From the NCBI RefSeq assembly GCF_004684245.1, contig NZ_CP038452.1:186001-250000 (forward strand): a stretch of 64,000 nucleotides of DNA, in the 5' to 3' direction. This document shows, in pieces, positions 63,859-64,000 of the stretch (position 1 is its first letter; every line of letters starts with the position of its first letter). The translations under genes and the position numbers were made by a program. Below the pieces are notes generated by a model. It saw nothing but the letters and a program-made list of their open reading frames with translations, had not been told where the DNA came from and made no database searches. The stretch comes from Thermus caldilimi. Lineage in GTDB: Bacteria; Deinococcota; Deinococci; Deinococcales; Thermaceae.

Positions 63859-64000
63859 ATGATATTCGATATCGCGAGCATGGGTGCAGGTTCGGCGGGA
63901 TGCGTCTTGACTGCCCGCTTGAGCGAGGGTAGAGGCCGTACGGTTCTGCTTCTCGAAGCTGGCTTGGATTACCCGGCTGGAGCCGAACTGCCAGCTGAAG
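63859..64000 (+). CDS. GMC-family oxidoreductase, N-terminal fragment
   Basis: The start of a flavoprotein cut by the window edge: 47 codons with the FAD-binding motif GAGSAGCVLTARLSE and VLLLEAGLDYPAG, as in choline dehydrogenase/glucose oxidase relatives. The strand before the dinucleotide motif (MIFDIASM) differs from the usual FDYIIVG. ATG at 63859 with AGGGGGTGG upstream. Composition continues the foreign-looking block. The rest of the gene lies beyond the window. Confidence 0.7.
   Translation, partial: MIFDIASMGAGSAGCVLTARLSEGRGRTVLLLEAGLDYPAGAELPAE

Overview
The window is a dense, GC-rich bacterial chromosome segment that looks like Thermus (Deinococcota). The main reasons are the V/A-type ATP synthase operon in the Thermus order G-I-L-E-C-F-A-B-D, an RlmO-type 23S rRNA methyltransferase next to it, a CorC like the T. 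parvatiensis protein, extreme GC at third codon positions, very short gaps, many overlapping start/stop codons and several promoters whose -10 box lies 5-8 nt from a start codon (leaderless genes).

Layout. 1-6230 (minus): one operon of two small unknown proteins, a UPF0173 metallo-hydrolase, a Ser/Thr kinase, an acetyl-CoA-synthetase-like enzyme and a TPR protein whose glycosidase-like C-terminal half is in another frame. 6270-7776: a small membrane protein and rlmO. 7804-16273 (plus): the complete V-ATPase operon with its promoter and an attenuator-like hairpin after the proteolipid gene. 16291-19038 (minus): acnA and its terminator. 19201-27097 (minus): a MarR-controlled RND efflux operon with two TolC-like genes and an alpha/beta hydrolase. 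27166-36820: corC and cdd, an operon of a membrane protein, a DapA-family enzyme and a lipoprotein, then sdaAB, a histidine kinase, lepA and a diguanylate cyclase. 36872-42069 (plus): acyl-CoA dehydrogenase, thiolase, short-chain dehydrogenase and a short CoA-transferase, with a TnpB-only insertion element between the last two.

42066-59777 holds two large minus-strand operons, each pairing a branched-chain-amino-acid-type ABC importer (substrate-binding protein plus LivHMGF) with catabolic enzymes. Operon 1 (49832 to 42066) is mmsA (frameshifted), Zn-alcohol dehydrogenase, importer, 3-hydroxybutyrate-type dehydrogenase; a PucR-type regulator starts divergently from it. Its importer genes are visibly AT-richer than the surroundings. 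Operon 2 (59777 to 50993) is a FabH-like ketosynthase, acyl-CoA ligase, two alpha/beta hydrolases, a MaoC hydratase and an importer; a 981-residue AfsR/SARP-like regulator starts divergently. Both look like import-and-CoA-activate modules for a carboxylate or acyl compound that the sequence does not identify. From about 62.8 kb composition changes: a frameshifted cupin-SnoaL gene and the start of a GMC oxidoreductase look horizontally acquired.

At least three genes are broken by apparent single-base indels, so sequencing error should be excluded before calling them dead. No rRNA, tRNA or CRISPR array was seen. No gene-free stretch exceeds 300 bases.
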